Shown: positions 50,341 to 58,503 of the stretch, piece after piece
Layout: each line of letters opens with the position of its first letter
Position numbering within the stretch: the first letter of the stretch is position 1
Source: Pseudomonas congelans
GTDB lineage: Bacteria; Pseudomonadota; Gammaproteobacteria; Pseudomonadales; Pseudomonadaceae
Length of the DNA: 64,000 nucleotides
Reading direction: 5' to 3'
NCBI RefSeq assembly: GCF_900103225.1
Contig: NZ_FNJH01000001.1
Location: 1,083,533 to 1,147,532 of the forward strand
Notes under the pieces: model-generated
What the model was told of the DNA's origin: nothing
The model's input: the letters and a program-made list of their open reading frames with translations, nothing else
Databases searched by the model: none
Translations under genes and position numbers: made by a program

Positions 50341-51470
50341 ATCTTTCCAAACCAGACACCACCGGGCGCGTCAGCCCCGATAGCAACGCGCAGAAACCCA
50401 TTCTGGAAGGCATTGGCCTGAGCAAGCACTTCGCCGTGGAAAGCGGTCTTTTACAGCCGAAGAAGCCGCCGGTACAGGCCGTCAATGAGGTCAACCTGTC
50501 AGTCCGCAAGGGCGAGACGCTGGCATTGGTAGGCGAGTCCGGCTCGGGTAAATCCACCCTTGGCCGCCTGCTGCTCAACCTGCTGCAACCGACTGCGGGC
50601 GACGTGATTTACGAAGGCCGCAACCTGGCCAACCTGACGCCGGAAAAACTGCGTCAGGTTCGCCGTGATTTGCAGATCATCTTTCAGGACCCGTTCGCCT
50701 CGCTGAATCCACGCATGACCGTGGAATCCATCGTTGGCGAACCGATCTGGCTGCACAGCAAAGCCAGCCGCAGCGATCGTCAGGCCAGGGTAGCCGAGTT
50801 GCTGCGCACGGTAGGTCTGGCTCCGGAGCACGGCGGTCGGCATCCCCATGAGTTCTCCGGCGGTCAGCGCCAGCGCATCGGCATTGCCCGTGCACTGGCT
50901 TCCGAGCCACGCTTGATCCTCGGTGATGAGCCGGTCTCGGCGCTGGACGTTTCGGTGCAGGCGCAAGTGGTCAACCTGCTCGAAGACCTCAAGCATCAAT
51001 TCGGCCTGACCCTGGTGATTGTTGCCCATGGTCTGGCCGTGATTCGCCACATGAGCGACCGCGTGGCGGTGATGTACCTGGGTGAAATCGTCGAACTGGC
51101 GCCGGTCGACGCGCTGTTCGAAAACCCTTTGCACCCTTATACCCAGGCGCTGATGGCCGCCGTACCGGTCAGCCACCCTGACCTGCGCCAGCCGCGCCCA
51201 CTACTCGGCGGCGACATGCCCAGCCCCAGCCGCCCGCCTTCGGGCTGCCGCTTTCATACCCGTTGCCCACACGCCCGTGCGCTGTGCAAGGACGCTGCGC
51301 CGGTCATGGAAACAGTCGAGGCCGAACGCCAGGTCGCCTGCCACTTCTGGCGTGAAATCGCCAACGCAGGCAGCGCCACGCTGATCCTTCCGACACCCAG
51401 CGCTGCCTACACGCAGCGCCTGAATCTGTTCAAGCACCATCAATCCCTTGCAGTGGAGAGCCAGCAATGA
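50337..51470 (+). CDS. Peptide ABC importer ATPase (DppF/OppF type)
   Basis: 377 residues from a GTG at 50337 inside the previous stop codon (GTGA); the longer open frame from 50295 would overlap the first ATPase by 46 bases. Walker A is G-E-S-G-S-G-K-S-T, the signature F-S-G-G-Q-R-Q-R, and Walker B D-E-P-V-S-A-L-D. The H-loop reads V-A-H-G-L-A-V-I, with Gly in place of the usual Asp after His; the histidine is kept. A C-terminal G-C-R-F-H-T-R-C-P stretch matches its partner. The stop overlaps the binding-protein ATG. Confidence 0.92.
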   Translation: MNLSKPDTTGRVSPDSNAQKPILEGIGLSKHFAVESGLLQPKKPPVQAVNEVNLSVRKGETLALVGESGSGKSTLGRLLLNLLQPTAGDVIYEGRNLANLTPEKLRQVRRDLQIIFQDPFASLNPRMTVESIVGEPIWLHSKASRSDRQARVAELLRTVGLAPEHGGRHPHEFSGGQRQRIGIARALASEPRLILGDEPVSALDVSVQAQVVNLLEDLKHQFGLTLVIVAHGLAVIRHMSDRVAVMYLGEIVELAPVDALFENPLHPYTQALMAAVPVSHPDLRQPRPLLGGDMPSPSRPPSGCRFHTRCPHARALCKDAAPVMETVEAERQVACHFWREIANAGSATLILPTPSAAYTQRLNLFKHHQSLAVESQQ

Positions 51471-52969
51471 AAATCGCACGCGTCGTGACAGGAGCCTTGT
51501 TATTGCTGGCCGCCAACGCTGCCTTTGCCGAATCGACGTTGCGCATCGGCATTCAGGACGATCCCGATGTGCTGGATCCGCATCGTTCGCGCACCTACTC
51601 CGGTCGCCTGGTGTACACCGCGCTGTGCGACAAACTGGTGGACGTGAATCCGGATCTGACCTACTCGCCGCAACTGGCCACCGCCTGGAACTGGAGCGAA
51701 GACGGTAAAACCCTGACCATGACGTTGCGCGAAGGCGTGACGTACCACGATGGCGAACCTTTTGATGCTGCCTCGGTGAAGTTCAACCTCGACCGCGCCC
51801 GCACCCTCCCCGACTCGCTGCGCAAAAGCGAGCTGGCCTCGGTGGATAGCGTCGAGGTGATCGACGCAAAAACCGTCGCCATCAAGCTCAAGCAAGCCGA
51901 CGCCACGCTGGTTTCGCAACTGTCGGACCGCGCCGGGATGATGCTCGCGCCAAAAGCTGCGCAGGGCGAGTTCGCCTCCAACCCGGTCTGCTCCGGCCCT
52001 TACAAATTTGTCCAGCGCGTACAGCAGGATCGAATCGTGCTGGAGCGTTTTGGCAATTACTGGAATAAACAGGCGTATCACTTCGACAAAGTCGTATTCC
52101 TGCCGATTCCAGACACTTCGGTGCGCCTGGCCAACCTGCGCTCCGGCGACCTGGACATCATCGAGCGTGTTGCGCCAACCGATGTGAAAACCGTCAAGGG
52201 CGACAGCAAGCTGGCGATCTACAACACTCCCGGGCTGGGCTACATGCAGCTGATGTTCAACATCGGCAACGGGGAAAAAGCCAACTCGCCGATGGGCAAG
52301 GACAAGCGCGTACGCAAAGCCTTTGAGCTATCCATCGACCGCGACGCCATCAATCAGGTGGTGTTCGAGGGCCTGTACGCGCCAAGCGCTCAGCCGTTCC
52401 CGAAAAACAGCCCGTATTACGACAAGGACCTGCCGATCCCGGCTCGCGATATCGAGAAAAGTAAGGCGCTGCTGGCTCAGGCCGGTGTGAAACTACCGTT
52501 GGCGGTGGACCTGAAAGTGGCTAACAACCCCATCGCGCAACAGGTCGGGCAGATCATTCAGGCCATGGCTGAAGAAGCGGGCTTCAAGGTCAACCTGATT
52601 GCCACTGAATACGCGACGATGCTCAGCGAACAGGCGAGCGGAAACTTCCAGATCGGCATGAGCGCCTGGTCGGGCCGTCCTGATCCGGATGGCGATATCC
52701 ATCAGTTCGTAACCTGCAAAGGCGGCCAGAACGACGGCAAGTACTGCAACGCCAGGCTCGACGAACTGCTCAACAAGGCGCGCACCGTGAACGACGTTGC
52801 ACAACGCCAGGCACTGTACAACGACGCGCTGCGCTTGCTGGCCGATGAAGTACCGACCGCCTACCTGTATTTCGACCCGCGAATCATTGCCATGCGTAAC
52901 AACGTGACCGGTTTCGTCCCTAACCCGGACGGTCTGATTCGTCTGAACAATGTCGCGTTCAAGCCATGA
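51467..52969 (+). CDS. Periplasmic peptide-binding protein (SBP family 5)
   Basis: A 500-residue protein with a Sec signal (about 22 residues ending A-F-A) and no lipobox. The family 5 pattern is clear: T-L-R-I-G-I-Q-D-D-P-D-V-L-D-P, L-R-E-G-V-T-Y-H-D-G-E-P-F-D-A and D-K-R-V-R-K-A-F-E-L-S-I-D-R. It captures a peptide-like ligand in the periplasm and delivers it to the two permeases encoded next. Start overlaps the preceding ATPase stop by 4 bases. With the gamma-glutamyltransferase-like enzyme at the end of the operon, glutathione or another gamma-glutamyl peptide is a plausible ligand (inference). Confidence 0.93.
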   Translation: MKIARVVTGALLLLAANAAFAESTLRIGIQDDPDVLDPHRSRTYSGRLVYTALCDKLVDVNPDLTYSPQLATAWNWSEDGKTLTMTLREGVTYHDGEPFDAASVKFNLDRARTLPDSLRKSELASVDSVEVIDAKTVAIKLKQADATLVSQLSDRAGMMLAPKAAQGEFASNPVCSGPYKFVQRVQQDRIVLERFGNYWNKQAYHFDKVVFLPIPDTSVRLANLRSGDLDIIERVAPTDVKTVKGDSKLAIYNTPGLGYMQLMFNIGNGEKANSPMGKDKRVRKAFELSIDRDAINQVVFEGLYAPSAQPFPKNSPYYDKDLPIPARDIEKSKALLAQAGVKLPLAVDLKVANNPIAQQVGQIIQAMAEEAGFKVNLIATEYATMLSEQASGNFQIGMSAWSGRPDPDGDIHQFVTCKGGQNDGKYCNARLDELLNKARTVNDVAQRQALYNDALRLLADEVPTAYLYFDPRIIAMRNNVTGFVPNPDGLIRLNNVAFKP

Positions 52970-52997
52970 CTGACGGGCGCACCTGCGAGGTTCCGGT

Positions 52998-53942
52998 ATG
53001 CTGATGTTCATCCTGCGACGCCTGCTCAGCTCGATCCCGACGCTGATTCTGGTTTCGCTGTTCGTCTTCACCCTGCAGAAGCTGCTGCCGGGTGACCCGG
53101 TGCTGGCCATGGCCGGGGAAGAACGCGATCCGGCGGTCATGGAATACCTGCGCGACAAGTACCGGCTCGATGACCCGATCCCGCTGCAGTACCTGAACTG
53201 GGTCGGCAACGTGCTGACCGGCGACCTGGGCACATCGCTGCGCACCGAACAACCGGTGACCACGCTGCTGGCGTCGAAACTGCCGGTGACCATTGAGCTG
53301 GCCATACTGGCCCTACTGATTGCGCTGTTGATCGGCATACCCACCGGGATCATTTCGGCGGTGCGCAAAGGCACTGCGGTGGATTACGGGGCCAACGTGG
53401 TGGCGCTGTCGGGGATTTCCATTCCGCACTTCTGGCTGGGCATTCTGCTGATCATGGTCTTTGCGGTGAAACTGCAGTGGCTGCCCGCCTCCGGCTTTGT
53501 GCCGATGGGTGAGGACTTCGGGCAAAACCTGAAGACCCTGATCCTGCCGGCCTTCGTATTGGGTGCAGGGCTTTCGGGAATTCTCATGCGCCACACCCGC
53601 AGCGCCATGCTGGAAGTGCTGCGCGCTGACTATGTCCGCACAGCCCGGGCCAAGGGATTGTTCCCCCGCACGGTGATTCTCAAGCACGCATTGCGCAACG
53701 CGTTGATGCCGATCATCACCCTCACAACATTGCTGTTCGGCGAGTTGCTCGGCGGTGCGGTGTTGACCGAGCAAGTGTTCAGCATTCCGGGGTTCGGCAA
53801 GATGATCGTCGACGCCGTGTTCAACCGTGACTACGCCGTGGTGCAAGGCGTGGTGTTGTGCGTCGCAATTGGCTTCCTGATGTTGAACCTGCTGGCCGAC
53901 GTGCTCTATCGCCTGATCAACCCACGTCTGAGGACTGCCTGA
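52998..53942 (+). CDS. Peptide ABC importer permease (DppB type)
   Basis: A 314-residue inner-membrane protein with six helices; the first is at about residues 9-29. Family marks are L-P-G-D-P-V-L near residue 30, the cytoplasmic EAA-like loop around R-A-D-Y-V-R-T-A-R-A-K-G-L (about 210-222) and a late E-Q-V-F-S-I-P-G-F-G. Good ribosome-binding site (GAGG). The last base of its stop is the first base of the next start (TGATG), indicating coupling. Confidence 0.93.
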   Translation: MLMFILRRLLSSIPTLILVSLFVFTLQKLLPGDPVLAMAGEERDPAVMEYLRDKYRLDDPIPLQYLNWVGNVLTGDLGTSLRTEQPVTTLLASKLPVTIELAILALLIALLIGIPTGIISAVRKGTAVDYGANVVALSGISIPHFWLGILLIMVFAVKLQWLPASGFVPMGEDFGQNLKTLILPAFVLGAGLSGILMRHTRSAMLEVLRADYVRTARAKGLFPRTVILKHALRNALMPIITLTTLLFGELLGGAVLTEQVFSIPGFGKMIVDAVFNRDYAVVQGVVLCVAIGFLMLNLLADVLYRLINPRLRTA

Positions 53943-54814
53943 TGACCGCTATTGCCAGCCTCTCGCACAGCGCGGTCCTGCCCCGCAGTCGCTCGCCTTT
54001 TCTGAAGAAATTCCTTGCCAACAAAGGCGCGGTGCTTGGCGCGGCGGTGTTGTTGCTGTTTGTCCTGGCGGCCGTTCTGGCGCCCTGGATTGCGCCTCAT
54101 GATCCGCTCAAAGCCAACTTCCTCGCCGTACGCAAGGCCCCCTCATTGATCTATTGGATGGGCACCGACGAACTGGGCCGCGATCTGTTCTCGCGCTTGC
54201 TGTATGGCGCCCGCAGCTCGCTGCTGGCCGGTGGTGTTTCGGTGGCCATCGCCATGTTCATCGGCGTGCCGCTGGGCCTGCTGGCCGGGTACTTCGGTGG
54301 CAAGCTGGACATGATCATTTCGCAGGTCATGGAAGCGCTGCTGTCCTGCCCGTTTCTGGTGCTGGCCATCGCTTTGGGGGCCTTTCTCGGCCCCAGCCTG
54401 ACCAACGCGATGATCGCCATCGGTTTGTCCGCGATGCCGATCTTTGCCCGACTGACACGCGGCCAGGTGCTGTCGATCAAGCACGAGGATTACCTTGAAG
54501 GTGCCCGCGCCATCGGTCTGCCGGATCGCTGGATCATCCTGCGTTACGTGCTGCCCAACGTGATGTCGCCGCTAGTGGTGCAGGCAACGCTGACCATCGC
54601 CTCGGCGATTCTGGCTGAAGCCAGCCTGTCGTTCCTCGGCCTGGGCCAGCAACCACCGTCGCCGTCCTGGGGCTCGATGCTCAATACGGCGAAGAATTTC
54701 ATGGAGCAGGCTCCGTGGATGTCGATTGCGCCTGGCGTGGCGATCTACATCACGGTCCTGTGTTTCAACCTGCTGGGTGACGGCCTGCGCGATGCGCTGG
54801 ACCCCAAGGGCTAA
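53942..54814 (+). CDS. Peptide ABC importer permease (DppC type)
   Basis: 290 residues from the ATG at 53942; the open frame begins earlier at 53858 but lies inside DppB. The cytoplasmic N-terminus is followed by helix 1 (about 28-50), the DppC-type G-T-D-E-L-G-R-D-L-F-S-R-L-L-Y-G-A-R near residue 75, and the EAA loop L-E-G-A-R-A-I-G-L-P. It forms the channel with the preceding permease. It is separated by 31 bases from the enzyme gene that closes the operon. Confidence 0.93.
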   Translation: MTAIASLSHSAVLPRSRSPFLKKFLANKGAVLGAAVLLLFVLAAVLAPWIAPHDPLKANFLAVRKAPSLIYWMGTDELGRDLFSRLLYGARSSLLAGGVSVAIAMFIGVPLGLLAGYFGGKLDMIISQVMEALLSCPFLVLAIALGAFLGPSLTNAMIAIGLSAMPIFARLTRGQVLSIKHEDYLEGARAIGLPDRWIILRYVLPNVMSPLVVQATLTIASAILAEASLSFLGLGQQPPSPSWGSMLNTAKNFMEQAPWMSIAPGVAIYITVLCFNLLGDGLRDALDPKG

Positions 54815-54845
54815 ACCTTTCGCCTTCTGTCAAAGAGAAACGCTT

Positions 54846-56441
54846 ATGTTCGATGATCTTGATTACAACCAACCGTACGCGTCGGCCCGCTCGCCGGTGA
54901 TGGGCAACAACATGGTCGCCTGCTCCCAGCCATTGGCCGCTCAGGCCGGGCTGGACATGCTGCGCCGTGGCGGCAATGCGGTCGACGCCGCCATCGCCGC
55001 GGCCATGGTGCTGACCGTGGTCGAGCCCACCGGCTGCGGAATCGGCAGCGATGCCTTTGCCATTGTCTGGGACGGTAGCAAGCTGCAAGGCTTGAACGCT
55101 TCCGGCCGCGCGCCACAAGCCTGGACACCGGAACACTTCGAAGGCCAGAGCCAGATGCCGCAGCGCGGCTGGCCTGCAGTCAGCGTGCCGGGTGCGGTGT
55201 CGGCCTGGGTGGAGCTGTCAGCGCGCTACGGCAAACTGCCCTTCGCGACCCTGGCCGAACCGGCGATCGGCTACGCCCGCGACGGCTATCAGGTCACGCC
55301 GATAATCGCCGAGTTGTGGAAACGCGGCGCGCATCTGCTCAAGGACCAACCGGGCTTCGCTGAGTGCTTCATGCCGAACGGCAAGGCCCCTATGGCCGGA
55401 GAAAAAATCCGGCTCAAGGATCACGCCCGCACGCTGGAACTGATCGCGCAGACCAAAGGCGAAGCGTTCTATCGCGGCGAACTGGCGCAAACAATCATCG
55501 CCCATGCCAACGCCAATGGCAGCGTGATGAGTCTCGACGACCTGGCGTCGCACACCGTGGACTGGATCGACACCCTGTCGGTGCCATACGCAGGCGCCGT
55601 GGTGCATGAACTCCCGCCAAATGGCCAGGGCATTGCCACCCTCGCCGGCCTGACCATGCTCGAAGCGCTGGGCGTCGGCGAACACCCGGTGGACAGCCTT
55701 GAGACGGTTCATCCGGTGCTGGAAGCAATGAAACTGGCCCTGGCCGACCTCGACGAACATGTTGCGGACAGCGAGCACATGCGCGTGCCCTCAGCCGACT
55801 TGCTGGGCCAGGCCTACCTGACGGAGCGCGCAGGGCTGATCACCGATCAGGCCGCCAATCCCGGGCACGGCTCGCCAAAACCGGGCGGCACGGTGTACCT
55901 GTCGGCAGCGGATGAAAGCGGCATGATGATCTCGTTCATCCAGTCCAACTACATGGGCTTCGGTTCGGGTGTGGTTGTCCCTGGCACGGGCATCAGCATG
56001 CAGAACCGTGGCGCGGGCTTCTCGCTGGATCCGCAGCACGTCAATTACGTCGCGCCGCGCAAGCGCCCGTTCCACACCATCATCCCCGGTTTTGTCATGA
56101 ATGCCGACGGCACGCCGCTGATGTCCTTCGGTTTGATGGGTGGCCCGATGCAGGCGCAGGGTCATTTACAGATGATGATGCGCATCCTGCGCTACAAACA
56201 GAACCCGCAAGCCGCTGCCGACGCACCGCGCTGGAGGATCGAATCCGGCCTGAAAGTAGCCGTGGAGCGTGCATTTGACCCCGAAGTGGTGAAAGCACTA
56301 CGCGCCAAGGGTCACGACATTGATGTCGAAGAGCCGAGCGGCGTGTTTGCCTTCGGCGGTGCGCAGATTATTCAGCGCACGGCACATGGATACGTGGGCG
56401 GGACCGATCCGAGGAAGGACGGAACGGTCGCTGCTTATTGA
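54846..56441 (+). CDS. ggt: Gamma-glutamyltransferase family protein, no signal peptide
   Basis: 531 residues from the ATG at 54846 (AAAGAGA upstream); an upstream extension in frame runs into dppC and is rejected. It is an Ntn-hydrolase of the GGT family: the large-subunit signature R-R-G-G-N-A-V-D-A-A-I near residue 40, then the autocleavage site with the new N-terminal Thr349 in G-G-T-V-Y-L-S, and small-subunit M-M-G-G-P-like G-L-M-G-G-P-M-Q. There is no signal peptide, unlike periplasmic GGT, so it probably acts in the cytoplasm on imported gamma-glutamyl compounds. As the last gene of a peptide-import operon it fits glutathione or gamma-glutamyl peptide use; a cephalosporin-acylase-like amidase is the alternative. 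Confidence 0.88.
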   Translation: MFDDLDYNQPYASARSPVMGNNMVACSQPLAAQAGLDMLRRGGNAVDAAIAAAMVLTVVEPTGCGIGSDAFAIVWDGSKLQGLNASGRAPQAWTPEHFEGQSQMPQRGWPAVSVPGAVSAWVELSARYGKLPFATLAEPAIGYARDGYQVTPIIAELWKRGAHLLKDQPGFAECFMPNGKAPMAGEKIRLKDHARTLELIAQTKGEAFYRGELAQTIIAHANANGSVMSLDDLASHTVDWIDTLSVPYAGAVVHELPPNGQGIATLAGLTMLEALGVGEHPVDSLETVHPVLEAMKLALADLDEHVADSEHMRVPSADLLGQAYLTERAGLITDQAANPGHGSPKPGGTVYLSAADESGMMISFIQSNYMGFGSGVVVPGTGISMQNRGAGFSLDPQHVNYVAPRKRPFHTIIPGFVMNADGTPLMSFGLMGGPMQAQGHLQMMMRILRYKQNPQAAADAPRWRIESGLKVAVERAFDPEVVKALRAKGHDIDVEEPSGVFAFGGAQIIQRTAHGYVGGTDPRKDGTVAAY

Positions 56442-56446
56442 GCGAG

Positions 56447-56520
56447 ACCTCTAACGCTTATCAGGCGGCGACCGATCGTGCACAGTGAGTGAATCCGCTC
56501 ACAGTAGAGGTGTCTTTTTT
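56447..56520 (+). terminator. Terminator candidate after the peptide import operon
   Basis: The arms ACCTCTA (56447-56453) and TAGAGGT (56505-56511) enclose a smaller hairpin (GTGAG/CTCAC, 56485-56502) and lead into GTCTTTTTT (56512-56520). It begins 6 bases after the ggt stop and overlaps the 3' end of the convergent chemoreceptor fragment. The large outer loop lowers confidence. Confidence 0.4.
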
Positions 56521-57245
56521 ACTTTAAAGCGACTCAACTCACGCTGCATGAGAGACGCCCTCACCGACAGGTCTTTTGCGGAAGCTGCACAGTCTCGGGA
56601 ATCGGACTGATTTTGTTGCGTCACTTCATCAATCTGTTCAAGCCCGAGGCTGGCCTGCTGCAGGCCAGAAGCCTGCTCACTGGATGCCTGATAGATCAGA
56701 GAGACCAGGCTTGAGACTGCACTGGTTCCACTCACGATATTTTTCAGTGATTCGGCCGTTCTGCCGGCAATGATCATCCCGCGCTGCGTTTTGGTAGATG
56801 AGTCGGCAATCAGTGTTGCTGTCTGCTTGGCTGCCTCCGCGCTGCGTGCCGCCAGAGAGCGTACCTCGTCAGCCACCACTGCAAAACCACGCCCAAGCTC
56901 CCCTGCTCTCGCCGCTTCTATCGCCGCGTTCAGCGCCAGAAGGTTGGTCTGTGCTGCAATATTGTCGATGGTGGTGATTATCGCGGTGATGTCTTTACCT
57001 GAGTTATCGATTTCCGTCATCGCGGAAATAAGCTCAGTCATCAGCTTGTCGCTTTCTCCGGCGTCAGCTCGTGAAGCCTGCGATTGTTCATCGGCTTTTT
57101 TGGCGTTGACCGCGTTGTCCGACGTTTGAGCGGCCATTTGCGTCATGACCGCGCTGATCTCAGTGATCGAGGATGCAGAGTTTGCTGCACCGTCCGACAG
57201 CGACTGGCTGAGGTCCGTAACCTGCTCGGAACTGCCGGTAATTCG
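56499..57245 (-). pseudogene. Headless methyl-accepting chemotaxis gene (signalling domain only)
   Basis: The frame with an ATG at 57146 gives 215 residues, but MCP-like coding continues in frame upstream to about 57245 ([14 protein letters not shown]). The conserved tip [14 protein letters not shown] is intact. No HAMP, membrane helices or sensor domain remain: the sequence beyond the junction belongs to arcB on the other strand. The C-terminus (K-V-K-K-T-P-L-L) looks natural. The gene has lost its 5' part and start, so it is probably not expressed; a soluble product from the internal ATG is not excluded. Confidence 0.85.
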
Positions 57246-57247
57246 CG

Positions 57248-57316
57248 TTCGAGCAGGCAGAAAACCGCATGCATACCATCAAGGCCATTCTGGTCTCGGC
57301 ACTGGCCGATATTTAA
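57248..57316 (+). pseudogene. arcB: Remnant of arcB: last 22 codons of catabolic ornithine carbamoyltransferase
   Basis: Codons from 57248 read [22 protein letters not shown] and stop at 57316. This is the characteristic C-terminus of ornithine carbamoyltransferases (compare [14 protein letters not shown] in family members). It is in the correct orientation and position, 94 bases before arcC, as in arcDABC. Upstream of it the sequence switches abruptly to the chemoreceptor gene on the other strand. A single deletion would explain both truncations. Confidence 0.85.
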
Positions 57317-57410
57317 GCGCCAGCCTTCTTTCTGCAACCAGACTGCCTAACTGCAGCGCACGTTTGATGCCGGTGCTGCAGTGGCTTTCGAACTCCTACA
57401 GGACTGTACT

Positions 57411-58340
57411 ATGCGTATTGTCGTAGCCCTGGGCGGCAACGCCCTGCTTCGCCGTGGCCAACCCATGACGGCTGACAACCAGCGTACCAATATCCGAGTC
57501 GCTGCTGAACAAATCGCCAGGATATATCCGGGTAATCAACTGGTCATCGCACACGGCAACGGACCGCAGGTAGGTTTGCTGTCTCTGCAAGCGGCAGCCT
57601 ACACACCTGTTTCGCCGTATCCGCTCGACGTACTGGGTGCCGAAACGGAGGGCATGATCGGCTATATGATCGAACAGGAACTGGGCAACCTGCTGGACTT
57701 CGAGGTGCCCTTCGCTACCTTGCTCACGCAGGTTGAAGTAGATCCGGCGGATCCGGCCTTCAAAAAACCAAGCAAACCTGTCGGCCCTGTATACACCCGG
57801 GCCGAAGCTGAACGACTGGCTGCCGAAAAGGGCTGGGCCATCGCTCCGGATGGTGATAAATACCGACGCGTAGTGGCCAGTCCACGACCTAAACGCATCT
57901 TTGAAATTCGCCCTGTCAAATGGCTGCTCGAGAAAGGCTGCATCGTGATCTGCGCTGGCGGTGGTGGCATCCCGACCATTTATACCGCGCCAGGCAAACT
58001 GGCGGGTGTCGAAGCAGTCATCGACAAGGATCTATGTTCGGCAATGCTGGCTGAAGAACTCGAAAGTGATTTGCTGCTGATTGCCACTGACGTCGATGCG
58101 GCCTACGTTGATTTCGGCAAATCGACCCAGAAAGCAATCGGTCAGGCACACCCTGACGAAATGGAAAAATTGGGGTTTGCCGCAGGCTCCATGGGACCCA
58201 AGGTTCAGGCTGCCTGCGAATTCGCCCGCCATACTGGAAAAGTCGCGGCTATCGGGTCACTTGCCGATATTGAAGCGATCGTCCAGGGGCTCGCGGGTAC
58301 GCGCATCAGTACCGGGCATCCCGGTATTAACTACCGGTAG
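57411..58340 (+). CDS. arcC: Carbamate kinase
   Basis: 309 residues from the ATG at 57411 (AGGA upstream; the frame is open from 57381). It shows the family's [12 protein letters not shown] start, [10 protein letters not shown] near residue 47, I-C-A-G-G-G-G-I-P near 180, V-I-D-K-D-L and the closing A-C-E-F-A. It makes ATP from ADP and carbamoyl phosphate in the arginine deiminase pathway. Here arcD and arcA are absent from the window and arcB is reduced to its last 22 codons, so the enzyme has no local source of substrate and probably no native promoter. The coding sequence itself looks intact. Confidence 0.93.
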   Translation: MRIVVALGGNALLRRGQPMTADNQRTNIRVAAEQIARIYPGNQLVIAHGNGPQVGLLSLQAAAYTPVSPYPLDVLGAETEGMIGYMIEQELGNLLDFEVPFATLLTQVEVDPADPAFKKPSKPVGPVYTRAEAERLAAEKGWAIAPDGDKYRRVVASPRPKRIFEIRPVKWLLEKGCIVICAGGGGIPTIYTAPGKLAGVEAVIDKDLCSAMLAEELESDLLLIATDVDAAYVDFGKSTQKAIGQAHPDEMEKLGFAAGSMGPKVQAACEFARHTGKVAAIGSLADIEAIVQGLAGTRISTGHPGINYR

Positions 58341-58485
58341 TCCATGCCAGCCATTTGCATCGGCTGGCTTTGCCGTGGACAAGGTTGATCCCCTGACTGA
58401 TCCCATGACTGATCAGGGAACCGGCGAAGATCATCAGCATGGCGAACAGACTCAGCCATGCTCCGACCTGGTACCTGTGACGCAT
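58327..58485 (-). CDS. Possible small DUF2946-like protein, perhaps frameshifted
   Basis: A 52-codon frame starts 19 bases after the PepSY stop and overlaps the end of arcC by 14 bases. It has one hydrophobic segment, [19 protein letters not shown], which resembles the N-terminal helix of DUF2946 proteins. A neighbouring frame ends [11 protein letters not shown], like the Met-rich part of that family, so a frameshift may have split an original gene. Too short to be sure. Confidence 0.35.
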   Translation of the reverse strand: MRHRYQVGAWLSLFAMLMIFAGSLISHGISQGINLVHGKASRCKWLAWTTGS

Positions 58486-58503
58486 CACCCGCGCACCCTG
58501 GGG

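Noticed and set aside
56447..57320. The MCP fragment as a genuine soluble chemoreceptor starting at 57146
   Set aside because: MCP-type coding continues in frame upstream of that ATG and is cut exactly where arcB sequence begins on the other strand, which indicates truncation.
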